Of a DNA stretch of 64,000 nucleotides, positions 25,728 through 34,859 are shown piece after piece. The stretch is taken from assembly GCA_036652735.1 (NCBI GenBank), contig JAVVVI010000007.1, forward strand, positions 1 through 64,000, in the 5' to 3' direction. Both the position numbers and the translations under genes were made by a program. The notes under the pieces are model-generated. The model searched no databases. It was not told the DNA's origin and saw only the letters and a program-made list of their open reading frames with translations. Origin of the DNA: JAGOGN01 sp036652735. GTDB lineage: Bacteria > Bacillota > Clostridia > Lachnospirales > Lachnospiraceae. The first letter of the stretch is position 1. The number at the start of each line of letters is the position of its first letter.

Positions 25728-28700
25728 ATGAAGGCATTTTTAGAACCGGTTCAAGAACTAACAGAATATTGGCAAATAAAAGAAGCAATGAAGAAAAAAG
25801 GCGGGGTGATTCAGATATCCGGCTGTATTGATGCTGCAAAACCCCATATGTTCTACAGCCTATCAAATGAAAGTGCAGTCAATTTAATTATCACCTATAG
25901 TGAACAAAGAGCCAGAGAATTTTTAGAGGAATATAAATTTTTTGACAGTAACTGTGCCTATTATCCAGCCAAGGATATTTTATTTTATCAATCAGATGTC
26001 AGGGGAAATATTCTAACAAAAGAGAGAATAGCAGTCCTAAAGATGCTGGAAGAAAATCAGCCCTGTACCATTATTACTACTTTTGATGGATTGATGGATC
26101 GTTTAATCCCACCGAAAGAAATGTGGAAGACTGTAAGACGATATCACCCGGGAGATCAGATAGATACTATAAAATTAAAAGAAGAGTTAATATCTATGGG
26201 GTACGAAAAGACCTATCAGGTAGACAGCCATGGTCAATTCGCAATAAGAGGAGGAATCCTTGATATTTTTTCACTCTCAGAAGACTATCCATATCGAATT
26301 GAGCTGATGGGAGACGAGATCGATTCCATACGAAGTTTTGATACACAGAATCAAAGATCCTTGGAAAATTTACAGGAAATAGTGATCTACCCTGCGGCAG
26401 AATTAATTCTGGATCAAAAAACACTGGAGCATGGAATTAAAGAAATTGAAAAAGAGGGCGCAAAGACAGCCGCGCAATTTTTCAAAGAGAAGCGTGTGGA
26501 AGAATGCAACCGTCTAAAACTTATGATTTCAGAATTAAAAGAAGAGATTCTCACAAGAACGGATGTGACAGCAGGGGAAAGCTTCTTAAACTATTTTTAT
26601 AAAGATACGGTGTCTTTCCTTGATTATTTCAGAAATGAAAACACGATTATATATTTAGACGAACCGGCACGGCTTGCGGAAAAGGGGCGTGTAATAGAGA
26701 CCGAATTTAGCGAAAGTATGAAACAGAGACTGGAAAAAGGATATTGCCTTTCCGGACAGGCATCCATCTTATTTTCAAGAACTGAGGTAATTGCCATGCT
26801 GGAGCGAAGAGGAGCAGTGGCACTTACCACATTAGAACTGAATGTGGATGATATTAAATTAAGAGAAAAATTTAATATCACCACACGAGCAATTAATTCG
26901 TATAACCACAGCTTTGAACTTTTAGTGCAGGATATGAAACAGTATCGAAAAAAAGAATATCGTACCATATTAGTATCTGGTTCAAGAACTCGTGCCAAGA
27001 GACTTCAGGAAGATTTAATGGAGAATGGTGTGAGCTGTTTTTATACAGAAGATTATGATCATGAGATAAAGGCCGGCGAAGTTCTGGTTTGTTATGGAAA
27101 AGTAAAAAAAGGATATGAATATCCTTTGGTTCAGTTTGCAGTGGTATCAGAAAGTGATATATTTGGAGCTGAAAAAGCCAGAAAAAAACCAAAAAGAACT
27201 TATGAGGGAGAAAAGATACAGGATTTCACGCAACTAAAACCCGGAGACTATGTGGTTCATGAAAATCATGGACTTGGAATCTATAAGGGAATAGAGAAGG
27301 TAGAGATCGATAAGGTAACGAAAGATTATATCAAGATTGAATATGATAAGGGAGGCTCGTTATTTATACAGGCAAGCAGCCTAGACATGTTGCAAAAATA
27401 TGCGGGCTCGGATGCAAAAAAACCTAAGCTCAACCGGCTGGGAAGCCAGGAATGGAACAAGACAAAGACGCGTGTTAAGGGCGCGGTGAAAGAAATTGCC
27501 AAGGAATTAGTGGAACTATATGCTATTCGAGACAATATGGAAGGATTTGTGTATGGACCGGATACGGTATGGCAGCGAGAATTTGAAGAACTGTTCCCGT
27601 TTGAAGAGACGGAGGATCAGGAACTGGCAATCGCTGCAACCAAGCGAGATATGGAAAGCACAAAGAATATGGATCGACTCATATGTGGTGATGTTGGATT
27701 TGGAAAAACAGAAATAGCAATTCGAGCTGCATTTAAAGCAGTGCAGGAGGGAAAACAGGTCGCATATCTGGTTCCCACCACAATTCTTGCACAGCAGCAT
27801 TATAATACATTTACCCAGCGAATGAAGGATTTTCCGGTACGGGTAGATTTACTTTGTCGATTTAGGAGTACGGCACAGCAGAAAAAGACAATTGAAGATC
27901 TGAAAAAAGGTCAGGTAGATATTGTGATAGGAACCCACCGGCTGCTGTCCAAGGATATTGGATATCGGGACCTTGGACTATTAATTATAGATGAAGAACA
28001 GCGGTTTGGTGTTACGCACAAGGAGAAAATCAAACAGATGAAGAATCGTCTGGATGTGCTGACCCTGACGGCAACACCCATACCCCGTACCTTGCATATG
28101 AGTCTAATCGGTATTCGGGATATGAGTATCTTAGAAGAAGCACCCATTGACCGGATGCCGGTTCAAACCTATGTTATGGAATATAATGAGGAAATGGTTC
28201 GGGAAGCAGTTACAAGAGAACTTGCAAGAGGTGGCCAGGTATTCTACGTGTTTAATCGAGTGAAGCAGATTGAAGATATAACGGCAGGTATTGCAAAACT
28301 GGTTCCAAATGCGGTAGTTGCATATGCACATGGGCAGATGCGAGAACGTGAATTGGAAGATATTATGTATCAATTTATTAATGGAGACATTGATGTTCTT
28401 GTATCAACGACAATTATTGAAACAGGATTAGATATTTCAAATGTCAATACAATGATAATACATGATGCGGATAATATGGGACTGGCACAACTTTATCAGT
28501 TAAGAGGGCGAGTGGGACGGTCCAATCGAACCGCATATGCGTTCTTAATGTATAAGCAGAATAAACTGCTAAAGGAAATTGCGGAGAAGCGTTTGAGTGC
28601 AATTAAAGAATTCACAGAATTAGGCAGTGGATTTAAAATAGCGTTAAAAGATCTGGAGATTCGGGGTGCCGGTAATTTACTGGGTGCAATGCAGCATGGA

Positions 28701-29294
28701 CATATGGAAGCGGTTGGATATGATTTATATTGCAAGATGTTAAATGAAGCAGTCAAACAGTTAAAAGGTGTGGCAGCGGAGGATGATTTTGAGACGGTAA
28801 TTGATTTGAATGTGAATGCATTTATACCTGTTAACTATATTCCAAATGAGATTCAAAAACTGGACATATATAAGCGAATTGCTGGGATTGAAACGGTCAA
28901 AGATGAAGCAGACATGCAGGATGAATTGTGGGACCGCTTTGGAGACATCCCGGATCCGGTAGCAACATTGCTCACGGTGGCTCGAATGAAAGCGCAGGCA
29001 CATCGTATATTCTTTACGGAAATTGCTCAGAAACAGGAAGAAATTCGATTTACCATGTATGAAAAAGCAAAAGCAGATCCCGGGAAAATACCGGAGTTTA
29101 TTCAACTGTATAATGGTGCAATGAAATTCAATGCAGATCTAAAGAGACCCTGCTTTATATATAATCATAATTACAATTCTAAAACAGCCGCAATCTCTAT
29201 TGTGGATTCGGTCCAGGATATATTGACCAGGGCGGAAGAGATTCTAATAGAGGCACAAGAGGAGAAAATCGGTCTGGAGAAGAACGTGGAATAA
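25728..29294 (+). CDS. mfd: Transcription-repair coupling factor
   Basis: An 1188-residue ATP-dependent translocase that displaces RNA polymerase stalled at DNA lesions and recruits UvrA. The order is a UvrB-like N-terminal region (about residues 1-350), the polymerase-interaction domain near 490-560 (GDYVVHENHGLGIYKGI), and the RecG-like motor. The motor has Walker A CGDVGFGKTEIAIRAAF, DEEQ box IIDEEQRFGV, TLTATPIPRTL, and motif VI (QLRGRVGRSNR). The C-terminal UvrA-interaction/autoinhibition domain follows. AGGAG sits ahead of the ATG. The length matches the family. Confidence 0.97.
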   Translation: MKAFLEPVQELTEYWQIKEAMKKKGGVIQISGCIDAAKPHMFYSLSNESAVNLIITYSEQRAREFLEEYKFFDSNCAYYPAKDILFYQSDVRGNILTKERIAVLKMLEENQPCTIITTFDGLMDRLIPPKEMWKTVRRYHPGDQIDTIKLKEELISMGYEKTYQVDSHGQFAIRGGILDIFSLSEDYPYRIELMGDEIDSIRSFDTQNQRSLENLQEIVIYPAAELILDQKTLEHGIKEIEKEGAKTAAQFFKEKRVEECNRLKLMISELKEEILTRTDVTAGESFLNYFYKDTVSFLDYFRNENTIIYLDEPARLAEKGRVIETEFSESMKQRLEKGYCLSGQASILFSRTEVIAMLERRGAVALTTLELNVDDIKLREKFNITTRAINSYNHSFELLVQDMKQYRKKEYRTILVSGSRTRAKRLQEDLMENGVSCFYTEDYDHEIKAGEVLVCYGKVKKGYEYPLVQFAVVSESDIFGAEKARKKPKRTYEGEKIQDFTQLKPGDYVVHENHGLGIYKGIEKVEIDKVTKDYIKIEYDKGGSLFIQASSLDMLQKYAGSDAKKPKLNRLGSQEWNKTKTRVKGAVKEIAKELVELYAIRDNMEGFVYGPDTVWQREFEELFPFEETEDQELAIAATKRDMESTKNMDRLICGDVGFGKTEIAIRAAFKAVQEGKQVAYLVPTTILAQQHYNTFTQRMKDFPVRVDLLCRFRSTAQQKKTIEDLKKGQVDIVIGTHRLLSKDIGYRDLGLLIIDEEQRFGVTHKEKIKQMKNRLDVLTLTATPIPRTLHMSLIGIRDMSILEEAPIDRMPVQTYVMEYNEEMVREAVTRELARGGQVFYVFNRVKQIEDITAGIAKLVPNAVVAYAHGQMRERELEDIMYQFINGDIDVLVSTTIIETGLDISNVNTMIIHDADNMGLAQLYQLRGRVGRSNRTAYAFLMYKQNKLLKEIAEKRLSAIKEFTELGSGFKIALKDLEIRGAGNLLGAMQHGHMEAVGYDLYCKMLNEAVKQLKGVAAEDDFETVIDLNVNAFIPVNYIPNEIQKLDIYKRIAGIETVKDEADMQDELWDRFGDIPDPVATLLTVARMKAQAHRIFFTEIAQKQEEIRFTMYEKAKADPGKIPEFIQLYNGAMKFNADLKRPCFIYNHNYNSKTAAISIVDSVQDILTRAEEILIEAQEEKIGLEKNVE

Positions 29295-29334
29295 GGAATC
29301 CGGCAAGAAATCTGTGAAAAAATTGTTAAACTTC

Positions 29335-29363
29335 TTGCCTGTTTGGGAGAAAAGCACTATAAT
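29335..29363 (+). promoter_or_regulatory. Sigma-A promoter of the foldase gene
   Basis: TTGCCT (29335-29340) and a perfect TATAAT (29358-29363) are spaced by 17 bases, upstream of the lipoprotein at 29418. Confidence 0.7.
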
Positions 29364-29417
29364 GAATCGGTGACAGCTTGTCTGTCGATTATTGGGAAAA
29401 ATTAGGAGGCTTATTAT

Positions 29418-30470
29418 ATGAAATTTAAAAAAGTAACAGCATTGCTGCTTGCGGGAGTAATGGCTGCGGCATCATTGGTTGGCTGCGGAGACAAAAGTGC
29501 ATCAGGAAATGATGCATATTCTGTGATTGGAACCATTGACGGAAAAGAAATCAGTTATGACTTAGCCAATTTTATGGCGAAATATCAGCAGGCAAGTTAT
29601 GACACCAATTATTTAGAGAGTTTTGGCAAGGATATGTGGAGTCAGGACCTATATGGTAATGGCACAACATTGGAATCAAATGTAAAAGACAGTGCCTTGG
29701 AAAGCTTGAAAATGCTTTTGGTACTTGAAAAAAATATGGAAACCTATAAAGTAACGTTTGATAGCAAGGACAAAGAAGCAGTTAAAAAAGCAGCAGAAGA
29801 GTTCATGAAGAACAATGACAAGAAAGCAATCAAGCAAATCGGTGCATCCGAGAAAACATTGGAAGAATATCTTCGTCTTGTAACCATTTCCAACAGAGTA
29901 AATAGGGTTATAAAAACGGAAGTAAATAAGGATGTTAGCGATGAAGAAGCAGCACAGCGTACAATTTCCTATGTTACATTCAGCAAGGGTGGCAAAACAG
30001 ACCAGGAGGGCAAGAAGGTAGAGCCAACTCCGGAAGAGACAGCAGCAGCAAAAGAAAAAGCAGAGGCATTTGCGGAAGCAGCAAAAACAGATTTTGAAAA
30101 AGCTTGCAAAGATGGAACATACACTGCAGCACCGTTTTCTTATGGTGTAGATGCGGCAAAGAGCGGAGAGATGGATGCCGCTGTTATTGCAGCAGCAGAC
30201 AAGCTAAAAGAGGGAGAACTTTCAGAGGTAGTTGAGACAACAGATATGTTCTATGTTCTGAAACTGGATAGTGAGTTTGACCAAAAGGCAACAGACGAAA
30301 AGAAAAAAGAGATTGTATCCAAGAGAGAAAATGATCATTTTCAACAGGAATTAAAAAAGATGCAGGAAAAGATTACATTTAAAATAGACGAAGAGGCTTG
30401 GGCAACGGTAACCTTTGACAAATTATTTAAAATTGTAACCGATAAAAAAACGGAAAAAAAGAAAAAATGA
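29418..30470 (+). CDS. PrsA/SurA-like peptidyl-prolyl isomerase lipoprotein
   Basis: A 350-residue extracytoplasmic foldase. The lipoprotein signal ends in lipobox LVGC (Cys near residue 23). A SurA-type helical N-domain follows (VIGTIDGKEISYDLANFMAKY). The middle to C-terminal part resembles a parvulin-type rotamase domain (ISYVTFSK, FSYGVDAAKSGEMD, LKEGELSEVVETTDMFYVLKL). The Lys-rich tail ends KKTEKKKK. The role would be folding of secreted proteins after export. AGGAGG lies ahead of the ATG. It has its own promoter after mfd, so the link to mfd is positional only. The rotamase assignment rests on general pattern, not on mapped catalytic residues. Confidence 0.82.
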   Translation: MKFKKVTALLLAGVMAAASLVGCGDKSASGNDAYSVIGTIDGKEISYDLANFMAKYQQASYDTNYLESFGKDMWSQDLYGNGTTLESNVKDSALESLKMLLVLEKNMETYKVTFDSKDKEAVKKAAEEFMKNNDKKAIKQIGASEKTLEEYLRLVTISNRVNRVIKTEVNKDVSDEEAAQRTISYVTFSKGGKTDQEGKKVEPTPEETAAAKEKAEAFAEAAKTDFEKACKDGTYTAAPFSYGVDAAKSGEMDAAVIAAADKLKEGELSEVVETTDMFYVLKLDSEFDQKATDEKKKEIVSKRENDHFQQELKKMQEKITFKIDEEAWATVTFDKLFKIVTDKKTEKKKK

Positions 30471-30515
30471 TTGAAATAGTTTAAATAGGATAGAATATAA
30501 AATGAGATTAAAGTG

Positions 30516-30547
30516 GAGACGGGCAGCGAAAACTACCTGTCTCTTTT
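30516..30547 (+). terminator. Intrinsic terminator after the foldase gene
   Basis: GAGACGGG (30516-30523) pairs with CCTGTCTC (30536-30543), with one G-T wobble, and TTTT follows. Confidence 0.75.
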
Positions 30548-30615
30548 ATGCAATAGGAGAAAAGGAACATTTTTTGTTCTTTTTGAATAGAATAACAAAA
30601 GAAGAAAGATTAGGA

Positions 30616-30644
30616 TTTTACAAATGCTAAATATGTGCTATAAT
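30616..30644 (+). promoter_or_regulatory. Extended -10 promoter of murA
   Basis: TGCTATAAT (30636-30644) is a perfect extended -10. A weak TTTTAC -35 lies 17 bases upstream of TATAAT, at 30616-30621. Confidence 0.65.
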
Positions 30645-30686
30645 GTGTAATAGTGTTTGGCAATAGAATGTGTATAGGGGTGTAAT

Positions 30687-31979
30687 ATGGAACAATATGT
30701 AATAAAAGGTGGAAATCCGCTTGTGGGAGAAGTAGAAATCGGTGGAGCAAAAAATGCTGCACTTGCCATTGTGGCAGCTGCAATTATGACAGATGACACC
30801 GTGACAATAGATAATCTTCCTGATGTACGGGATGTGAATTTAATTCTACAGGCAATTGAGGAAATTGGAGCCAAGGTAGAACGGGTGAATCCCCATAAGG
30901 TTAAAATCAATGGCTCTTTTATCAAGAGTTTTGATGTAGAATATGATTATATGAAAAAAATACGTGCGTCTTATTACCTTTTGGGTGCGCTACTTGGGAA
31001 ATATGGTTATGCGCAGGTAGCACTGCCGGGAGGGTGTGACATTGGAAGCCGTCCAATTGACTTGCATTTAAAGGGATTTCGTATCTTAGGTGCGGATGTA
31101 TCCATTCAGCACGGGCAGATTCTTGCAAAAGCGGACCAGTTAATAGGAACCCATATTTATTTGGATAAAACATCGGTAGGAGCTACCATTAATATTATGA
31201 TGGCGGCAACATTGGCAGAAGGGAAAACCAGCATTGAGAATTCTGCGAGAGAACCCCATGTGGTTGATGTTGCGAATTTCTTAAATAGTATGGGAGCGAA
31301 TATCCGTGGTGCAGGTACAGATATCATTCGTGTGGAGGGTGTAGAACAACTTCATGGGACAGAATATTCCATTATTCCGGATCAGATAGAGGCAGGAACC
31401 TTTATGTGTGCAGCAGCTGCAACAAAAGGTGATATTACAATTAAGAATGTAATACCCAAGCACTTGGAAGCCACTACAGCAAAGCTTTTAGAGATTGGAT
31501 GTGAAGTGGAAGAGTTTGATGATGCAATTCGAGTAGTGGCATCAAAGCCTTTGCGCCATACTCAGGTTACTACATTACCATATCCGGGATTCCCAACGGA
31601 TATGCAGCCTCAAATCGCAGTGGCACTTGGAATATCAGAAGGTGCAAGTACGGTGACCGAGAGCATCTTCGAGAATCGGTTCAAGTATGTGGATGAGCTT
31701 ACGCGAATGGGTGCAAACATAAAAGTAGAAGGCAATGTTGCAATTATTACAGGAGTGCAAAAGTACACCGGAGCCAGGGTGTGTGCACCGGATTTACGGG
31801 CAGGAGCTGCACTTGTTATAGCAGGTCTTGCGGCAGAAGGCGTTACGGTGGTAGATGATATCCATTACATTGAGCGTGGATATGAACATTTTGAGACGAA
31901 ATTGTTAGGACTTGGGGCACAGATTGAAAAAGTTTCTTCCGAAGAGGAGATTCAGATATTTCGAGCAAAAAATGTATAG
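30687..31979 (+). CDS. murA: UDP-N-acetylglucosamine 1-carboxyvinyltransferase
   Basis: A 430-residue enzyme transferring enolpyruvate to UDP-GlcNAc, the first committed step of peptidoglycan synthesis and the target of fosfomycin. It starts with GGNPLVGEVEIGGAKNAAL, including the conserved Lys-Asn. It carries the catalytic loop LPGGCDIGSRPIDLH with Cys117, so it should be fosfomycin-sensitive in principle. Other markers are TSVGATINIMMAA, PDQIEAGTFMCAAA, PYPGFPTDMQPQ and DLRAGAALVIAGL. The upstream stretch TGTATAGGGGTGT serves as ribosome binding region. It is monocistronic, between its own promoter and a strong terminator. Confidence 0.96.
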   Translation: MEQYVIKGGNPLVGEVEIGGAKNAALAIVAAAIMTDDTVTIDNLPDVRDVNLILQAIEEIGAKVERVNPHKVKINGSFIKSFDVEYDYMKKIRASYYLLGALLGKYGYAQVALPGGCDIGSRPIDLHLKGFRILGADVSIQHGQILAKADQLIGTHIYLDKTSVGATINIMMAATLAEGKTSIENSAREPHVVDVANFLNSMGANIRGAGTDIIRVEGVEQLHGTEYSIIPDQIEAGTFMCAAAATKGDITIKNVIPKHLEATTAKLLEIGCEVEEFDDAIRVVASKPLRHTQVTTLPYPGFPTDMQPQIAVALGISEGASTVTESIFENRFKYVDELTRMGANIKVEGNVAIITGVQKYTGARVCAPDLRAGAALVIAGLAAEGVTVVDDIHYIERGYEHFETKLLGLGAQIEKVSSEEEIQIFRAKNV

Positions 31980-31989
31980 AAGAGAGTAG

Positions 31990-32040
31990 AAAATAGGACC
32001 CTTGGATGTCTGCCTGGCAGACACCAAAGGTCCTATTTTT
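31990..32040. terminator. Bidirectional intrinsic terminator
   Basis: AAAATAGGACC pairs with GGTCCTATTTTT at the outer stem, and GTCTGCC with GGCAGAC inside. It ends murA and also reaches the stop codon of the convergent HD-GYP gene. Confidence 0.85.
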
Positions 32041-33184
32041 AAACGACAGCAACAATTGAAAGATCATGGTGAGTTGATAAATCTAAAAATGTGCCATCAT
32101 CCATTTGCAAAGTTGGATGTGAAAGGTGAGATTGGTTTAACAAAACAATTGTACCGATGCACCCATTACTTAGCAATACGCGGTTATGTTGGTAGGTGTT
32201 GGCAATTCGTTCCAAAAAAGTGAGAATAAAGTGAGGATTGTATTTTTGCAAGCCATCATTCTCAAAAGAGGCGATAACCTGAAATGGACAAAGGGGCTTT
32301 CGATAGGCACGGGCGGCGGTCATGGCATCATAGACATCTGCAATTGCAATAATCATGGAGAAATCATCTAATTGATTCGTGGTTAATCCAAGTGGGTATC
32401 CGGAGCCATCACAGCGTTCATGGTGCATTAGAACAGCCTGTTTTACACTTAAAGGAAGATTGGTATTCAATAAGGAGTCATATCCAAGCTTTGGGTGCAT
32501 TTTTACAATATTAAATTCACTGTCCGATAAAGGACCCGGTTTATTTAGAATACTGGATGGAATCTTAATTTTACCAATATCATGGAGCAGGCCGGCAAGG
32601 GTGAGGTTATCAATCTCTTCATTGCTTAATTTCAGCCATTTTCCAAGAACTCTGGCAATAAGAGACACATTTAGAGAGTGCGCATAGATGGAATCATCAA
32701 CCTGTCTCATATTGTGAAGCATATCAAACAGTTCAATTGTATTGAGACTGCTGGCATTTAAAAGATTCATGGTATCATCCAGTAATTCTGCGGAATTAAT
32801 GGATTCAGAGGTGAGAATATCATCAAGAGATCCCTTCACATCTTCAATCTTATGATTGTAGGATACCTGAAACTCTTTGAATTTTGGACTTTGCTTTATT
32901 TTCTGAGAATAGGAAGGGTTTGGCACATCCTCTGTTTGAGGAATATTAACAAGAGCGGCATCCATATTGGGGATATCCGGAACATTGGGAACGAGATCGA
33001 TTGCTTCAGCCAGGGGACTGTCATCCTCAATCATAACATTCTTAATGGAATAGAAGTCAATTCGTTCAATGAGTCTGTTGGTAAGTGTAACACCGCTATT
33101 CATTATTAACTGCCCACTATGCGTGCATACCGGCTGAGCAGTAACCATACCCGGAAGCAATTCTTCAGTTATAAACCGTTTCAT
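32039..33184 (-). CDS. HD-GYP domain cyclic-di-GMP phosphodiesterase
   Basis: A 381-residue cytosolic protein. After an N-terminal region of about 150 residues (DUF3391-like start, MKRFITEELLPGMVTAQPV) comes an HD-GYP domain. It has YAHSLNVSLIARVLG, the metal-binding His201-Asp202 (LLHDIGKIKIP), and the GYP hallmark HHERCDGSGYP (254-264), then IIAIADVYDAMTAARAYRKP. All residues needed to degrade c-di-GMP appear present. It stands alone with its own promoter. Together with the GGDEF proteins at 38548 and 54393 it could set the cellular c-di-GMP level. Confidence 0.9.
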   Translation of the reverse strand: MKRFITEELLPGMVTAQPVCTHSGQLIMNSGVTLTNRLIERIDFYSIKNVMIEDDSPLAEAIDLVPNVPDIPNMDAALVNIPQTEDVPNPSYSQKIKQSPKFKEFQVSYNHKIEDVKGSLDDILTSESINSAELLDDTMNLLNASSLNTIELFDMLHNMRQVDDSIYAHSLNVSLIARVLGKWLKLSNEEIDNLTLAGLLHDIGKIKIPSSILNKPGPLSDSEFNIVKMHPKLGYDSLLNTNLPLSVKQAVLMHHERCDGSGYPLGLTTNQLDDFSMIIAIADVYDAMTAARAYRKPLCPFQVIASFENDGLQKYNPHFILTFLERIANTYQHNRVLLSNGCIGTIVLLNQSHLSHPTLQMDDGTFLDLSTHHDLSIVAVV

Positions 33185-33220
33185 AGAATCTCCAATCTTG
33201 CAAAAAGCATTTATAAGCCA

Positions 33221-33249
33221 AGTATAAAAGTTCAGTGAATAAAAGTCAA
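33221..33249 (-). promoter_or_regulatory. Sigma-A promoter of the HD-GYP gene
   Basis: On the minus strand TTGACT (33249-33244) and TATACT (33226-33221) are spaced by 17 bases, a near-consensus promoter about 37 bases ahead of the start codon. Confidence 0.7.
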
Positions 33250-33340
33250 TATAATTAAAAACAAAGGTATAAATATTGACTTTTATTGTAAAATGGTGTA
33301 GCCTAGCATCATAAGAAAAGAAAATTCCATATTGTAATTT

Positions 33341-33436
33341 CTCTTATTCAGAGTGATGGAGATACAGAGGATCTATGAAGTCACGGCAACCCCAATAGGA
33401 AGGTGCCAACCTGAGCGAGTAATCGAACGATAAGAG
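33341..33436 (+). promoter_or_regulatory. SAM-I riboswitch (S-box leader) of metK
   Basis: The P1 stem is CTCTTAT (33341-33347) with ATAAGAG (33430-33436). Inside are the conserved AGAGTGATGGAGA, GATCTATGAAGTCACGGCAACC and AAGGTGCCAACCTGAGCGA-type segments; these match the S-box core (A-rich kink-turn, the GGCAAC and GTGCCAA pseudoknot partners). It is followed by a terminator and metK. High SAM should stop metK transcription. A TTGACT at 33276-33281 could be the -35 of its promoter, but the -10 is unclear. Confidence 0.95.
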
Positions 33437-33459
33437 GATTTGATTATCTTTAAAATATT

Positions 33460-33484
33460 AAATCCGCCAATGAGCGGTTTTTTT
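33460..33484 (+). terminator. SAM-controlled terminator of the metK leader
   Basis: AAA(T)CCGC and GCGGTTT form a short stem, followed by seven T. GGATTT at the 3' edge of the riboswitch (33436-33441) is exactly complementary to AAATCC (33460-33465), giving the competing antiterminator. Confidence 0.75.
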
Positions 33485-33527
33485 GTTATTCAGGGGAAAC
33501 TCAGAACAAAAAAGAAATGGAGGAAAG

Positions 33528-34715
33528 ATGGAAAAATTATTATTTACATCGGAGTCAGTAACAGAAGGACATCCTGATAAAATGTGTGACCAGATATCGG
33601 ATGCAATTCTGGATGCACTGATGGAACAGGATCCAATGAGCAGGGTGGCTTGTGAGACTTGCACAACAACGGGACTTGTAATGGTTATGGGAGAGATTAC
33701 AACCAATGCATATGTAGATATTCAAAAGATTGTAAGAGATACCGTAAGAGAGATCGGATATGACAGTGGCGAGTATGGATTTGATGCGGATACCTGTGGC
33801 GTTATGGTCGTGTTGGACGAGCAGTCAACAGATATTGCAATGGGTGTGGATAAAGCACTTGAAGCCAAAGAAAATAATATGACAGACAGTGAAATCGATA
33901 TGATTGGTGCCGGAGATCAGGGAATGATGTTTGGATATGCAACAAATGAGACAGAAGAATATATGCCATACTCAATTTCCCTGGCACATAAACTTGCCCT
34001 GCAGCTTACAAAGATAAGAAAAGATGGTACACTTAAGTACCTTCGCCCGGATGGAAAAACCCAGGTATCTGTTGAGTATAATGCCAATGGAGTACCGGAG
34101 AGAATTGAAGCAGTTGTATTGTCGACACAGCATGACCCGGATGTGACACAGAGTCAGATTCATGAGGATATTGCCAAATATGTATTTGAACCGGTTTTAC
34201 CAAAAGCGCTCTTAGATAAGGATACAAAATATTTTATTAATCCTACCGGAAGATTTGTTATTGGCGGTCCTCATGGGGACAGCGGATTAACCGGAAGAAA
34301 AATAATTGTGGATACATATGGTGGATATGCAAGACATGGTGGTGGTGCATTTTCCGGCAAAGACTGTACAAAAGTAGACCGAAGTGCAGCCTATGCAGCC
34401 CGTTATGTGGCAAAAAATCTGGTTGCAGCAGGACTGGCATCAAGATGTGAACTTCAGTTGTCTTATGCAATCGGAGTAGCACATCCTACCTCCATTATGA
34501 TTGACACCTTTGGAACAGGAAAATTAAAAGAGGAAGAACTTGTGAAAATTGTCCGGGAACAGTTTGACTTGAGACCGGCAGGAATCATAAAAATGCTGGA
34601 TTTGAGAAGACCAATTTACAGACAGACAGCAGCCTATGGACATTTTGGGAGAAATGATCTATGTCTGCCATGGGAGAAGCTGGACCGTGTGGAAGAATTA
34701 AAAAAATATTTATAA
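33528..34715 (+). CDS. metK: S-adenosylmethionine synthetase
   Basis: A 395-residue enzyme making SAM from methionine and ATP, working as a tetramer in the cytosol. Hallmarks are [24 protein letters not shown] at the N-terminus (ATP/Mg site), [30 protein letters not shown] and [19 protein letters not shown]. The open frame could start at 33483, but AGGAGGAA... lies just ahead of the ATG at 33528, where all homologues begin. A SAM-I riboswitch controls it, closing a feedback loop with the metNIQ importer in the same window. Confidence 0.97.
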   Translation: MEKLLFTSESVTEGHPDKMCDQISDAILDALMEQDPMSRVACETCTTTGLVMVMGEITTNAYVDIQKIVRDTVREIGYDSGEYGFDADTCGVMVVLDEQSTDIAMGVDKALEAKENNMTDSEIDMIGAGDQGMMFGYATNETEEYMPYSISLAHKLALQLTKIRKDGTLKYLRPDGKTQVSVEYNANGVPERIEAVVLSTQHDPDVTQSQIHEDIAKYVFEPVLPKALLDKDTKYFINPTGRFVIGGPHGDSGLTGRKIIVDTYGGYARHGGGAFSGKDCTKVDRSAAYAARYVAKNLVAAGLASRCELQLSYAIGVAHPTSIMIDTFGTGKLKEEELVKIVREQFDLRPAGIIKMLDLRRPIYRQTAAYGHFGRNDLCLPWEKLDRVEELKKYL

Positions 34716-34730
34716 ATAATTAGGACAAAG

Positions 34731-34762
34731 AACTGCTGCAGGTTTAAATGCAGCAGTTTTTT
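34731..34762 (+). terminator. Intrinsic terminator after metK
   Basis: AACTGCTGCA (34731-34740) pairs perfectly with TGCAGCAGTT (34749-34758), followed by TTTTTT. Confidence 0.9.
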
Positions 34763-34859
34763 TCTATCTTAAGTTTAGGAAAAATTAAGAATTCTTTTTC
34801 TAAAATGGATGGGAATTTTTTGAATACGTGCTATACTTATAAAATGAGGGGGGATAAGA

